Notes: generated by a model from the letters alone, not told the origin. Counted from the first letter of the stretch, positions 6,825 to 13,240 are shown. The stretch: DNA of 14,329 nucleotides from JAFAVZ01 sp036009105 (GCA_036009105.1 DASYMJ010000099.1:1-14329), one strand, 5' to 3'. Made by a program: numbers and translations.

Positions 6825-7972
6825 TTCCGCAGCACGCTCATGATCGCTTCGGCGGCGCGGCGGCTGGCGCCCGGGCCGCCCAGCATGCGCCGCACCTCTT
6901 CCAGTTCGCGCACCACCGCAGCATAGCGCTCCGGGTCCGCGAGCTTCCACACTTCCTCGGCGATGCGCCGGCCGTTCACCTCCTGCTGCAGCAGCTCGGG
7001 GACGACTTCTTTTCCCGCGATGATGTTGACCAGGCTGAAATACGGCAGCTTGACCAGCTTCCTGGCCAGCCAGTGGGTCGCCGGCGTCAGGCGATACATC
7101 ACCACTACCGGCGTCCCCACCACGGCGCACTCCAGCGTCGCCGTGCCGGAGGAGGAGAGGGCGATGTCCGCGTCGGCGATGGACTGCCCTTCGCGATGGG
7201 CGACGATGCGCACATCCGCGTCTCTGGCCAGACGCTCGAGCTGCTCGCGGGCGATGGTCGGCGCCTGGACCAGCGTGGCGTCGACATCCTGCTCCCGGCG
7301 CAGGACGGCGATGGCCTCGAGCATGGGCGGGAGGAGGGACTCGACTTCGCCCTTACGAGACCCCGGCAACAATGCGATGCGAAGCATGTAGGGCCGGCTC
7401 TCAGCCGGCCCGATGGATCCGTTGATGCTGGGCCGGCTGAGAGCCGGCCCTACATTTTCCTTCCGCACATCGGCCAGCTCATCAATCAGCGGATGCCCCA
7501 CGTATGTGACCGGCACGCCGTGCTCCCGGTAAAACGCTTCCTCGAACGGGAAAAGCACGAGCATCCGGTCCACGCGCGCCGCGATCTGCTTGACCCTTCC
7601 CCGCCGCCACGCCCACACCTGGGGCGAGATGTAATAGATCACCTTGATCCCCAGCTCGCGGCACTTCTTCGCCACGCGCAGGTTGAAATCGGGATAGTCG
7701 ACGAGGAGCACCCCGTCCGGCCGCTCGCGCTCGAGGCGAGCGATCAGCTCCTCGAAGATGCGCCGGAACATGCGCAGGTGGCGCAGCACGTTGAAGAGGC
7801 CGACGATCCCCATCTCCTTGGCGTGATGGAGCAGCGTCATCCCTTCCGCCGCGAGCAGGTCCCCGCCGATGCCGAACGTCACCAGCGCCGGGTCGAGGCG
7901 CTTGAGCTCCTGCACCACCTCGGACGCATGCAGATCGCCGGATGCTTCGCCGGCCACGATGGCGAGCTTCAT
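6821..7972 (-). CDS. lpxB: Lipid-A-disaccharide synthase
   Basis: LpxB joins UDP-2,3-diacylglucosamine and lipid X into the lipid A disaccharide at the inner membrane. The start MKLAIVAGEASGD is the conserved N-terminus, so the longer frame to 8185 is rejected. Further motifs are GIGGDLLAAEGM, VDYPDFNLRVAKK, YYISPQVWAW, LLPGSRKGEV and SSSGTATLE. The length is 383 residues. Residues 174–195 are encoded by a 66-bp in-frame nested palindrome just before RIALLPGSR. Without it, the linker would read KENMLRIALLPGS. The insertion falls in the linker between the two Rossmann halves, so activity may survive. The gene overlaps the 61-residue membrane protein upstream and msbA downstream by ATGA junctions. 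Confidence 0.95.
   Translation of the reverse strand: MKLAIVAGEASGDLHASEVVQELKRLDPALVTFGIGGDLLAAEGMTLLHHAKEMGIVGLFNVLRHLRMFRRIFEELIARLERERPDGVLLVDYPDFNLRVAKKCRELGIKVIYYISPQVWAWRRGRVKQIAARVDRMLVLFPFEEAFYREHGVPVTYVGHPLIDELADVRKENVGPALSRPSINGSIGPAESRPYMLRIALLPGSRKGEVESLLPPMLEAIAVLRREQDVDATLVQAPTIAREQLERLARDADVRIVAHREGQSIADADIALSSSGTATLECAVVGTPVVVMYRLTPATHWLARKLVKLPYFSLVNIIAGKEVVPELLQQEVNGRRIAEEVWKLADPERYAAVVRELEEVRRMLGGPGASRRAAEAIMSVLRK
7386..7455. repeat. Nested palindrome inserted in frame within lpxB
   Basis: Arms 7386–7411 and 7430–7455 form a perfect 26-base inverted repeat around an 18-base spacer. Each arm is itself a hairpin (GGGCCGGCT CTC AGCCGGCCC). From GTA to TAC (7388–7453) the element is 66 bases, exactly 22 codons. 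On the minus strand it encodes VGPALSRP, a short spacer, then GPAESRPY. A shortened copy, GTAGGACCGGCCCTAC, occurs at 1070–1085, so the element is probably dispersed in the genome. Confidence 0.92.
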
Positions 7973-8154
7973 CGCAGAGGAAAGGGATACATCACCCAGG
8001 CCAGGGCGATCCCGCCGATGAAAAGGGCCAGGAACACTCGGACGAAGAAACGGACGCGCTCCCGCTTCTCCTCCTTCCACAGCAGCGCGAAGAAGAGCGC
8101 CGTGGCCGCGGCGTAGAGGAACATGAGCACGATGTGGTTGCGGAGCAGGCTCAT
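7969..8154 (-). CDS. Small membrane protein of unknown function
   Basis: The 61-residue protein has two predicted membrane helices, about residues 8–25 (IVLMFLYAAATALFFALL) and 37–55 (VRVFLALFIGGIALAWVMY), joined by a charged loop KEEKRERVR. I do not recognise the family. Its TGA overlaps the lpxB ATG, and its ATG overlaps the TGA of the gene upstream, both as ATGA. It is therefore a real member of the envelope operon rather than a chance frame, although no function can be deduced. Confidence 0.75.
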   Translation of the reverse strand: MSLLRNHIVLMFLYAAATALFFALLWKEEKRERVRFFVRVFLALFIGGIALAWVMYPFPLR

Positions 8155-8528
8155 TCCTTCCGCCCTTCCGCCAGGTCGAAGGCATCGAGGACGAGCAGGA
8201 GGTTCATCAGGCCCGCGGTCAGGGTGAACATCTTGCCGTGCTCGAAGGTGATGGAGCGGATGTCGCCGAACCCGCCATGCGCATCGGCCACCATCCGCCC
8301 GATGAAGTAGAGCGCGCCGGAGCCCATGGAGCCGAGCGTGGCCAGCACGCTGAGCAGGTTGCCGGGCTGGATGGTGTACAGCGTGCCGTCCACGGCCAGG
8401 CCGAGGAGGAAGAGGAAGACGACGATGCCGAAGAAGGCGAGGCCGCGCTGCTTGCGGCCGAGATAGAGGTGGCCGAGGCCGGGGAAGAGGAAGGCCAGGA
8501 TCACGGCGATCCAGGTGCGGCTACGCAT
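8151..8528 (-). CDS. Membrane protein resembling the DUF6677 family
   Basis: The 125-residue protein begins MRSRTWIAVILAFLFPGLGHLYLGRKQRGLAFF. The PGLGHLYLGR…G pattern resembles TM2-like and DUF6677 membrane proteins, whose function is unknown. Hydrophobic segments are at about 6–20, 30–46, 58–76 and 101–115. The middle region (TIQPGNLLSVLATLGSMGSG) could be a further membrane helix or a re-entrant segment. The ATG at 8526–8528 overlaps the HIT gene end by eight bases. The TGA overlaps the next ATG by ATGA. This coupling to the lipid A genes suggests an envelope role, by inference only. The family name is from memory of the motif and should be treated as likely, not certain. Confidence 0.75.
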   Translation of the reverse strand: MRSRTWIAVILAFLFPGLGHLYLGRKQRGLAFFGIVVFLFLLGLAVDGTLYTIQPGNLLSVLATLGSMGSGALYFIGRMVADAHGGFGDIRSITFEHGKMFTLTAGLMNLLLVLDAFDLAEGRKE

Positions 8529-9030
8529 CGAAGCTCTCCGGCAGCTCGGCGAAGTGCGGCACGAGCTTGTCGAAGGTGACGCCGAGCTCCTCCGGCACCA
8601 GGCGGGTGCGCGCCGTGACGGACATGAAGTTCGTGTCCCCGCCCCACCGCGGCACGACGTGCATGTGGTAGTGATCGGCCACGCCGGCGCCGGCCACGCT
8701 GCCGAAGTTCATCCCGACGTTGAAGCCGTCCGGATGGTACACATCGGAAAGAATCCGCTGCGCCTCGGCCGCCAGGCGGATGAGGGCGCGCAGCGCGAGA
8801 TCGCTGCTGTCGAAGAGGCGCGCCTCGTGCGCGGTCGGCGCGACCATCAGGTGGCCGTTGGTGTAGGGATAGCGGTTGAGCATCACCAGGGCGCGGTCGC
8901 CGCGGTAGATGGTGAGCGTGGCACGGCGGTCGGGGGAGGCGGCAGCGATGCAGAAGATACAGCCCTGCGGCTGCTCGCTCTTGGGCAGGGTCAAGTAGGG
9001 ATACCTCCAGGGGGTGAAGAGAACGTCCAA
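8521..9030 (-). CDS. HIT family nucleotide hydrolase/transferase
   Basis: HIT-family enzymes hydrolyse or transfer nucleotidyl groups, for example on Ap4A-like dinucleotides. The 169-residue protein shows the zinc-type CIFC (24–27), LNRYPYTNGHLMVAP (51–65), NFGSVAGAGVADHYHMH and the catalytic histidine triad HYHMHVV (120–126; H120, H122, H124). The start is a TTG at 9028–9030 giving MDVLFTPWRYPYL, which matches the usual ..LW.PWR.. N-terminus of this branch. It lies two bases after the IHF/HU stop, consistent with coupled translation. Substrate cannot be told from sequence. It overlaps the membrane protein downstream by eight bases. Confidence 0.93.
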   Translation of the reverse strand: MDVLFTPWRYPYLTLPKSEQPQGCIFCIAAASPDRRATLTIYRGDRALVMLNRYPYTNGHLMVAPTAHEARLFDSSDLALRALIRLAAEAQRILSDVYHPDGFNVGMNFGSVAGAGVADHYHMHVVPRWGGDTNFMSVTARTRLVPEELGVTFDKLVPHFAELPESFDA

Positions 9031-9032
9031 GT

Positions 9033-9434
9033 CTACTCGCCGGCCGCCGCTTCCTCCGCGGAGTCGGGCGGGGCCTCGAGCGTCCCTTCGGCGAGGGCCT
9101 TGTTGATGAGCTCCTTGAGCTCCTTCCCCGGCTTGAAGTAGGGGATCTTCTTGGACGGGACCTCGACCTTTTCACCGGTCTTGGGGTTGCGGCCGGTGCG
9201 CGACTTGCGGCTGCGCAGGCGGAAGCTGCCGAAGCCGCGCAGCTCGATTTTCTGCCCGGAGCGGAGCGAGTCGACGATGGAATCGAAGACGATGTTGACG
9301 ATCGTCTCGGCCTGCTTCTTGGTGAGCTGGACCACGCGCGCGACTTCGTCGACGAGCTCCGCCTTCGTCATCACTCCCGCTTTCGCGGCCGCGTCGTCGG
9401 CGTCGTTCGATTCGAGATCGAGTTCGTTATCCAA
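9033..9434 (-). CDS. Integration host factor / HU-family DNA-binding protein
   Basis: The 133-residue product has a full HU/IHF fold (about 22–115): MTKAELVDEVARVV, LRSGQKIELRGFGSF, the beta-arm motif GRNPKTG (81–87) whose proline intercalates into DNA, and KIPYFKPGKELKELIN. These proteins bend DNA in the nucleoid. The start is a TTG at 9432–9434 with a perfect AAGGAGG six bases upstream. This adds an acidic 21-residue N-terminal extension (MDNELDLESNDADD) before the usual Met. The C-terminus also carries an acidic tail (EAPPDSAEEAAAGE). Its position two genes after rpsA recalls rpsA–ihfB in Proteobacteria, but I cannot separate IHF-beta from HU here. Confidence 0.93.
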   Translation of the reverse strand: MDNELDLESNDADDAAAKAGVMTKAELVDEVARVVQLTKKQAETIVNIVFDSIVDSLRSGQKIELRGFGSFRLRSRKSRTGRNPKTGEKVEVPSKKIPYFKPGKELKELINKALAEGTLEAPPDSAEEAAAGE

Positions 9435-9440
9435 AGCAGC

Positions 9441-9447
9441 CCTCCTT
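9441..9447 (-). promoter_or_regulatory. Ribosome binding site of the IHF/HU gene
   Basis: AAGGAGG on the minus strand lies six bases before the TTG at 9432–9434. It supports the TTG start and the acidic N-terminal extension over the internal ATG at 9371. Confidence 0.85.
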
Positions 9448-9453
9448 CGAGGA

Positions 9454-9530
9454 AATTGAAAATTGAAAATTGAAAATTGAAAAAGAAGCAGGCGGCGGCT
9501 TTTTCAATTTTCAATTTTCAATTTTCAATT
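9454..9530. repeat. Heptamer inverted repeat (CAATTTT type) between sppA and the IHF/HU gene
   Basis: Arms 9454–9485 and 9499–9530 are a perfect 32-base inverted repeat around a 13-base GC-rich loop (9486–9498). Each arm is about four copies of AAAATTG/CAATTTT capped by AAAAAG at the loop. It is the most AT-rich stretch of the window. It lies 10 bases from the sppA stop and 7 bases from the IHF/HU ribosome binding site. Confidence 0.95.
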
Positions 9531-9540
9531 CCTGTCGCTT

Positions 9541-10548
9541 TCACCATCTATACAAAAACACCGGCATCCGTTTGCTCACGATGCGGCTAATGAAGGACTC
9601 CGCGTCGCCGCTGTCGGTCAGCATGTCGAACAATCCGGCGCGCCGTTTCTTCGGGTACAGCATCGCCGGCTCGCCCTTGATGCCGCCCAACTTCGCGGCG
9701 GAGCGGACGGCGTCATCGAGATTTCCCAACTCGTCCACCAGCTTGAGCGCCTTCGCTTCCTCGCCCGTGAACACCCGGCCGTCGGCGAGCGCGCCCACCT
9801 CGGCCTCGGTCATCCTGCCCTTGCGCCCCACGGCCACGGCATGCACGAACTGGCCGTGCAGCTGGGTCACGATGCGCTGGAAATAGGCGCGCTCCACGTC
9901 CGTCATCTCGCTGTACGGCGAGCCGGCCGCTTTGAGCGGACCGCTGGTGATCGTCTCCGGCTTGACCTTGGCCCAGGCCAGCAGGTCCTTGGTGTTCATC
10001 CACTGCAGGATCACGCCGATGGAGCCGATGATCGAGCCCGGGTTGGCCACGATGCGGTCGCAGGCGGCGGCGATGTAGAAGCCGCCCGAGGCCGCGACGC
10101 TGTCCATGGAGGCGACGATCGGCTTGCCGCTCCGCTCGCGCGTCTTGCGGATCTCCTCGTAAATCTCCTGCGACGGCGCGATCGCGCCGCCCGGGCTGTT
10201 GATCCGCATCACGATCGCTTTCACGCTGTCGTTGTCGGCGTATTTGTGCAGCGCGTCGACCGCCTCCCGCGCGTCGAGGATCTCGCCCTCGATCGGCACC
10301 ACGGCGACATGCTCGGCGCCGAAGCGCATCCCGCCGCCCGAGTCGTCCCTCGTCGCCGCGATGAGCGCGAAGAGGAAGAAGAAGCCGACCAGGACGATCG
10401 CGCAGCCGCTGAACGCGCCGAGAAAGAAGACCGGCACGCGCGACTTGCCCGGACGCGGCGGAGCGGCCGTCACGGCAGCCTCGGCCAGAGGCGTGCTCGC
10501 ACCCTGGTCGTCGCCCCGCGGCTCGGTCACCGGATCCATCTCCGACAT
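9541..10548 (-). CDS. sppA: Signal peptide peptidase SppA (36K type)
   Basis: SppA is a membrane-bound serine protease that degrades cleaved signal peptides. The 335-residue protein has a Pro-rich cytoplasmic start, one membrane helix (about 38–65) and a single SppA domain. Visible motifs are VVPIEGEI, INSPGGAIAPSQEIYE (oxyanion region), MDSVAASGGFYIAAACD with Ser154, and SGPLKAAGSPYSEMT with Lys206. The Ser–Lys spacing of 52 matches the short B. subtilis-type enzyme, not the doubled E. coli form. The ATG at 10546–10548 follows the rpsA stop by four bases, so it is probably cotranscribed with rpsA. A heptamer hairpin follows its stop. Confidence 0.96.
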   Translation of the reverse strand: MSEMDPVTEPRGDDQGASTPLAEAAVTAAPPRPGKSRVPVFFLGAFSGCAIVLVGFFFLFALIAATRDDSGGGMRFGAEHVAVVPIEGEILDAREAVDALHKYADNDSVKAIVMRINSPGGAIAPSQEIYEEIRKTRERSGKPIVASMDSVAASGGFYIAAACDRIVANPGSIIGSIGVILQWMNTKDLLAWAKVKPETITSGPLKAAGSPYSEMTDVERAYFQRIVTQLHGQFVHAVAVGRKGRMTEAEVGALADGRVFTGEEAKALKLVDELGNLDDAVRSAAKLGGIKGEPAMLYPKKRRAGLFDMLTDSGDAESFISRIVSKRMPVFLYRW

Positions 10549-10552
10549 GGCG

Positions 10553-12355
10553 TCAGCTCTGGGAGCTCGGCTCCTCCGTCACATCGGCCGATTCCTCGGC
10601 CGGCACCTCGTCGTGCGGCACGTCGGCGTGCGGGATGTGGTCATGCGACGCATCTTCGTGCGCCGGCGCCCCCTCTTCGTGCGCCGCGCCGCCCATCAGC
10701 TCCGCGCGCTCCTCGTCGCTCAGCGGCTCGACGTCGCGCGTGGTGAGGCCGATCTTCCGGTCGTTCGGATCGATCTTGAGGATGCGCGCCCGCAGCGGGT
10801 CGCCCGGCTGGTACTGCTTGTCGAGCTTCTGCTTCTGGTCGCGGTTGATCTCCGAGACGTGGGCCAGCCCTTCCACGCCGTCCGCCAGGCGGACGAAGAG
10901 GCCGAAGTCGGTGATCTTGGAGACGATGCCGACCACCTCGTCGCCGAGGTTGTGGCCCTTCGCGTAGTTCTCCCATTCGTTGGGGAGGAACTCGCGGACG
11001 GACAGCGAGAGGCGCTGGTTCTCGCCGTCGACGTTGATGACGCGCGCCTGCACCACATCGCCCTTCTTCAGCACCTCGTTGGGGTGCTTGAGGCGCCGGT
11101 TCCACGACATGTCGGAGATGTGAATCAGGCCGTCGATCCCCTCCTCCACCTCGACGAACGCGCCGAAGTCGGTGAGGTTGCGCACCCGGCCGGAGATGAC
11201 CGAGCCGACCGGATAGCGCTCGGCGATGGTGTCCCACGGATTCTGCTCCAGCGCCTTCAGGGAGAGCGAGATGCGGCGGTTCTGCACGTTCACATCAGAC
11301 ACCACCGCTTCCACTTCGGTGCCGACGGAGAGGAGCTTGGAAGGGTTGCGGACCTTCTTCGTCCACGACATCTCGGAGACGTGGATCAGCCCTTCGACCC
11401 CTTCCTCCAGCTCGACGAACGCGCCATAGTCAGCCAGCGAGACGACCCGGCCGTGGACTTTCGTGCCGAGCGGATAGCGCTCCACGACGTCCGACCAGGG
11501 ATCGGGCGACTTCTGTTTGTAGCCGAGGGAGACCCGTTCGGCGGCGGGATCGAACTTGAGGACGACCACTTCCAGCTCGTCGCCGACGTTGAAGTATTCG
11601 GAGGGGTGGTTGACCCGGCCCCAGGAGATGTCGGTGATGTGCAGCAGCCCGTCCACGCCGCCGAGGTCGACGAAGACGCCGTAGTCGGTGATGTTCTTGA
11701 CCGTGCCATGAGTCAGCTTCCCCTCTTCCAGGCGGCCGAACGTGTCGGCCTTCTGGGCGGCGTGCTCCACTTCCACGATCGCGCGGCGGGAGAGGACGAT
11801 GTTGCTCCGCTTCTTGTCGAAGGAGACGATCTTGAAGCGGTATTCGTGGCCGCGCAGTGCGTCGAGGTTCTTCACAGGCTTCGTATCAATGAGAGAGCCC
11901 GGGAGGAACGCTTTCACCCCCCCGACGTCGACGGAGAGGCCGCCCTTGACCCGGTCGATGACCCGGCCGCTGATGGCCTCCTCGGCCTTGTAGGCGGATT
12001 CGATCTCGTCCCAGATGCGCATCCGGGCCGCTTTCTCGCGGGAGAGGATGACGTAGCCGGACTGATCTTCCAGCCGCTCGACGAAGACTTCGATCTCATC
12101 CCCCGGCTTGACCTTGACCTTCCCGTCGAAACCGGTGACTTCGGATGCGGGGAGGAGGCCTTCCGACTTGTAGCCGATGTCGACCACGATGTCGGAGGGG
12201 GTCACTTTGAGGACGCGGCCGGTGACGATCTCCCCTTCGACGGATGCAGGCTTGTCGTACAGGTTGAGCAACTCGTCCATGCCGAGGTTTTCGAGTCCGT
12301 TGGTATCGCCCGGCCGGGGCGGGGTCTGCTTCTTTGGATCGTCCTTGGACGGCAT
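10553..12355 (-). CDS. rpsA: 30S ribosomal protein S1
   Basis: S1 binds mRNA and helps place it on the 30S subunit. The 600-residue protein contains six S1 OB-fold repeats at about 42–108, 127–191, 213–281, 298–367, 385–454 and 470–540. Repeats 3–5 are the most canonical, with GVFVDLGGVDGLLHITDISW, GAFVELEEGVEGLIHVSEMSW and GAFVEVEEGIDGLIHISDMSW. The tail (541–600) is acidic and rich in histidine (AHEDASHDHIPHADVPHDE), which is unusual. The ATG at 12353–12355 has AGGGAGGT ten bases upstream. It follows cmk, as in many bacteria, but has its own promoter at the cmk end. sppA follows after four bases. Confidence 0.97.
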   Translation of the reverse strand: MPSKDDPKKQTPPRPGDTNGLENLGMDELLNLYDKPASVEGEIVTGRVLKVTPSDIVVDIGYKSEGLLPASEVTGFDGKVKVKPGDEIEVFVERLEDQSGYVILSREKAARMRIWDEIESAYKAEEAISGRVIDRVKGGLSVDVGGVKAFLPGSLIDTKPVKNLDALRGHEYRFKIVSFDKKRSNIVLSRRAIVEVEHAAQKADTFGRLEEGKLTHGTVKNITDYGVFVDLGGVDGLLHITDISWGRVNHPSEYFNVGDELEVVVLKFDPAAERVSLGYKQKSPDPWSDVVERYPLGTKVHGRVVSLADYGAFVELEEGVEGLIHVSEMSWTKKVRNPSKLLSVGTEVEAVVSDVNVQNRRISLSLKALEQNPWDTIAERYPVGSVISGRVRNLTDFGAFVEVEEGIDGLIHISDMSWNRRLKHPNEVLKKGDVVQARVINVDGENQRLSLSVREFLPNEWENYAKGHNLGDEVVGIVSKITDFGLFVRLADGVEGLAHVSEINRDQKQKLDKQYQPGDPLRARILKIDPNDRKIGLTTRDVEPLSDEERAELMGGAAHEEGAPAHEDASHDHIPHADVPHDEVPAEESADVTEEPSSQS

Positions 12356-12365
12356 GGACTGGGGA

Positions 12366-12454
12366 ACCTCCCTGGGCAGGCGCCTTACCTGCGAATAATT
12401 CGGCGGCCCCGCGCCCTCTGCCCGCGGTGGTCAAATCAACGCTAAATTGTTGAT
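12366..12454 (-). promoter_or_regulatory. rpsA leader with two small hairpins and ribosome binding site
   Basis: In the ~109-base leader, ATCAAC…GTTGAT (12435–12454) forms a six-pair stem with an eight-base loop. GCAGG…CCTGC (12376–12392) forms a second stem immediately upstream of AGGGAGGT (12366–12373). The second could expose or mask the ribosome binding site. S1 is known to autoregulate its own translation in some bacteria, so a regulatory leader is plausible but not shown. Confidence 0.45.
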
Positions 12455-12470
12455 ACGCGCCGAAATCGGG

Positions 12471-12500
12471 AGTTTAGCGGCTGGGCCGGAAGTGAGTCAA
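12471..12500 (-). promoter_or_regulatory. sigma70-type promoter of rpsA
   Basis: On the minus strand, TTGACT (12495–12500) and TAAACT (12471–12476) are separated by 18 bases. The −35 matches the consensus at five of six positions and the −10 at four of six. Transcription would start near 12464, giving a leader of about 109 bases. The −35 overlaps the cmk stop codon (12497–12499). Confidence 0.65.
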
Positions 12501-13159
12501 GAAAGGGTAGGACGGACGTGGGTGACTATTTGCGCCACTACCTCCCCGATGCCGATGTCGGAGGTGTCGATTACGGCGTAAGTGTCATCGAAAACGAGCG
12601 GCGAATCGGCCCGCGTGGAGTCCTGGGTATCCCTTTCCACGGCCTCGGCCAATACGGTGGCGTAATCGGTCTCTACCCCTTTTGCCCGCAGTTCCTCGTA
12701 TCGCCGGCGGGCCCGCACCTCCGGCCGCGCGGTGAGAAAGAACTTGTGCGGCGTGTCGGGGAAGACTTTCGTGCCGATGTCCCGCCCCTCCAGCACCCCC
12801 CCGCTCCTCCGCCCCAGCTCCTGCTGCAGCCTGACCAGCACCCGCCTCACTGCCGGGACGGCTGAGACGTTGCTGGCCGCCATGCTGATCTCCGGCGTGC
12901 GGATGCGGCCGGTAACGTCGTCGCCGTCCAAGAGCACCCGCGGCGGCGTCCCGGGGATGAAGTCGATGCGCACCCGCGAGGCCAGCTCGCCCAAGGCCTC
13001 TTCGTCCCTCGTGTTGATGCCGGCCTTCAGCGCCGCCACGCCGATGGCGCGATACATCGCTCCGGTGTCGATGTGGGGGATGCCGAGCTCCTGGGCGACC
13101 AGCCGGGAGACGGTGGACTTGCCGACGCCGGAGGGGCCGTCGATGGCGATGATGGTCAT
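12497..13159 (-). CDS. cmk: Cytidylate kinase
   Basis: CMP kinase phosphorylates CMP and dCMP to the diphosphates with ATP. The 220-residue protein has the P-loop GPSGVGKST (8–16), the substrate-binding DTGAMYRA (31–38), RTPEISMAAS (87–96), EGRDIGTKVFP (124–134) and the Arg-rich lid segment RARRRYEEL (148–156). Its length is normal for the family. The ATG at 13157–13159 has no visible Shine-Dalgarno sequence; the bases upstream are a TTGCTGG hairpin that starts three bases away. The order rluB–cmk–rpsA is seen in many bacteria and supports the call. Confidence 0.97.
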   Translation of the reverse strand: MTIIAIDGPSGVGKSTVSRLVAQELGIPHIDTGAMYRAIGVAALKAGINTRDEEALGELASRVRIDFIPGTPPRVLLDGDDVTGRIRTPEISMAASNVSAVPAVRRVLVRLQQELGRRSGGVLEGRDIGTKVFPDTPHKFFLTARPEVRARRRYEELRAKGVETDYATVLAEAVERDTQDSTRADSPLVFDDTYAVIDTSDIGIGEVVAQIVTHVRPTLS

Positions 13160-13162
13160 GGG

Positions 13163-13240
13163 TAGTTGCTGGTTGCTGGTTGCTGGTTGCTGGTAGAACC
13201 GCCGAGGCGCTAGTAACCAGCAACCAGCAACTAGTAACTA
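13163..13240. repeat. Heptamer inverted repeat (TTGCTGG type) between rluB and cmk
   Basis: The left arm 13163–13195 is more than four TTGCTGG units. The right arm 13211–13240 is the inverted copy (CCAGCAA), shorter by one partial unit, with two G·U-compatible mismatches in the aligned part. The loop is 15 bases. The right arm begins with the rluB TAG (13238–13240). The left arm ends three bases before the cmk ATG. Confidence 0.9.

Noticed and set aside
4872..6926. A 684-residue plus-strand open frame opposite msbA
   Set aside because: It is the antisense shadow of msbA; the composition is Arg/His/Asp-rich without any recognisable domain, and it begins inside a repeat.
7973..8185. N-terminal extension of lpxB by 71 residues
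   Set aside because: The extension reads the two upstream membrane-protein genes out of frame; MKLAIVAGEASGD at 7972 is the family's conserved start and has an ATGA overlap.
9454..9530. Classical Rho-independent terminator after sppA
   Set aside because: The stem is AT-rich with only a short T run at the loop, not a GC stem followed by a U-tract; transcription arrest cannot be excluded but is not shown.
10199..12445. A 748-residue plus-strand open frame opposite rpsA and sppA
   Set aside because: It is antisense to two well-recognised genes, has no family motifs, and reflects GC-rich codon bias that keeps antisense frames open.
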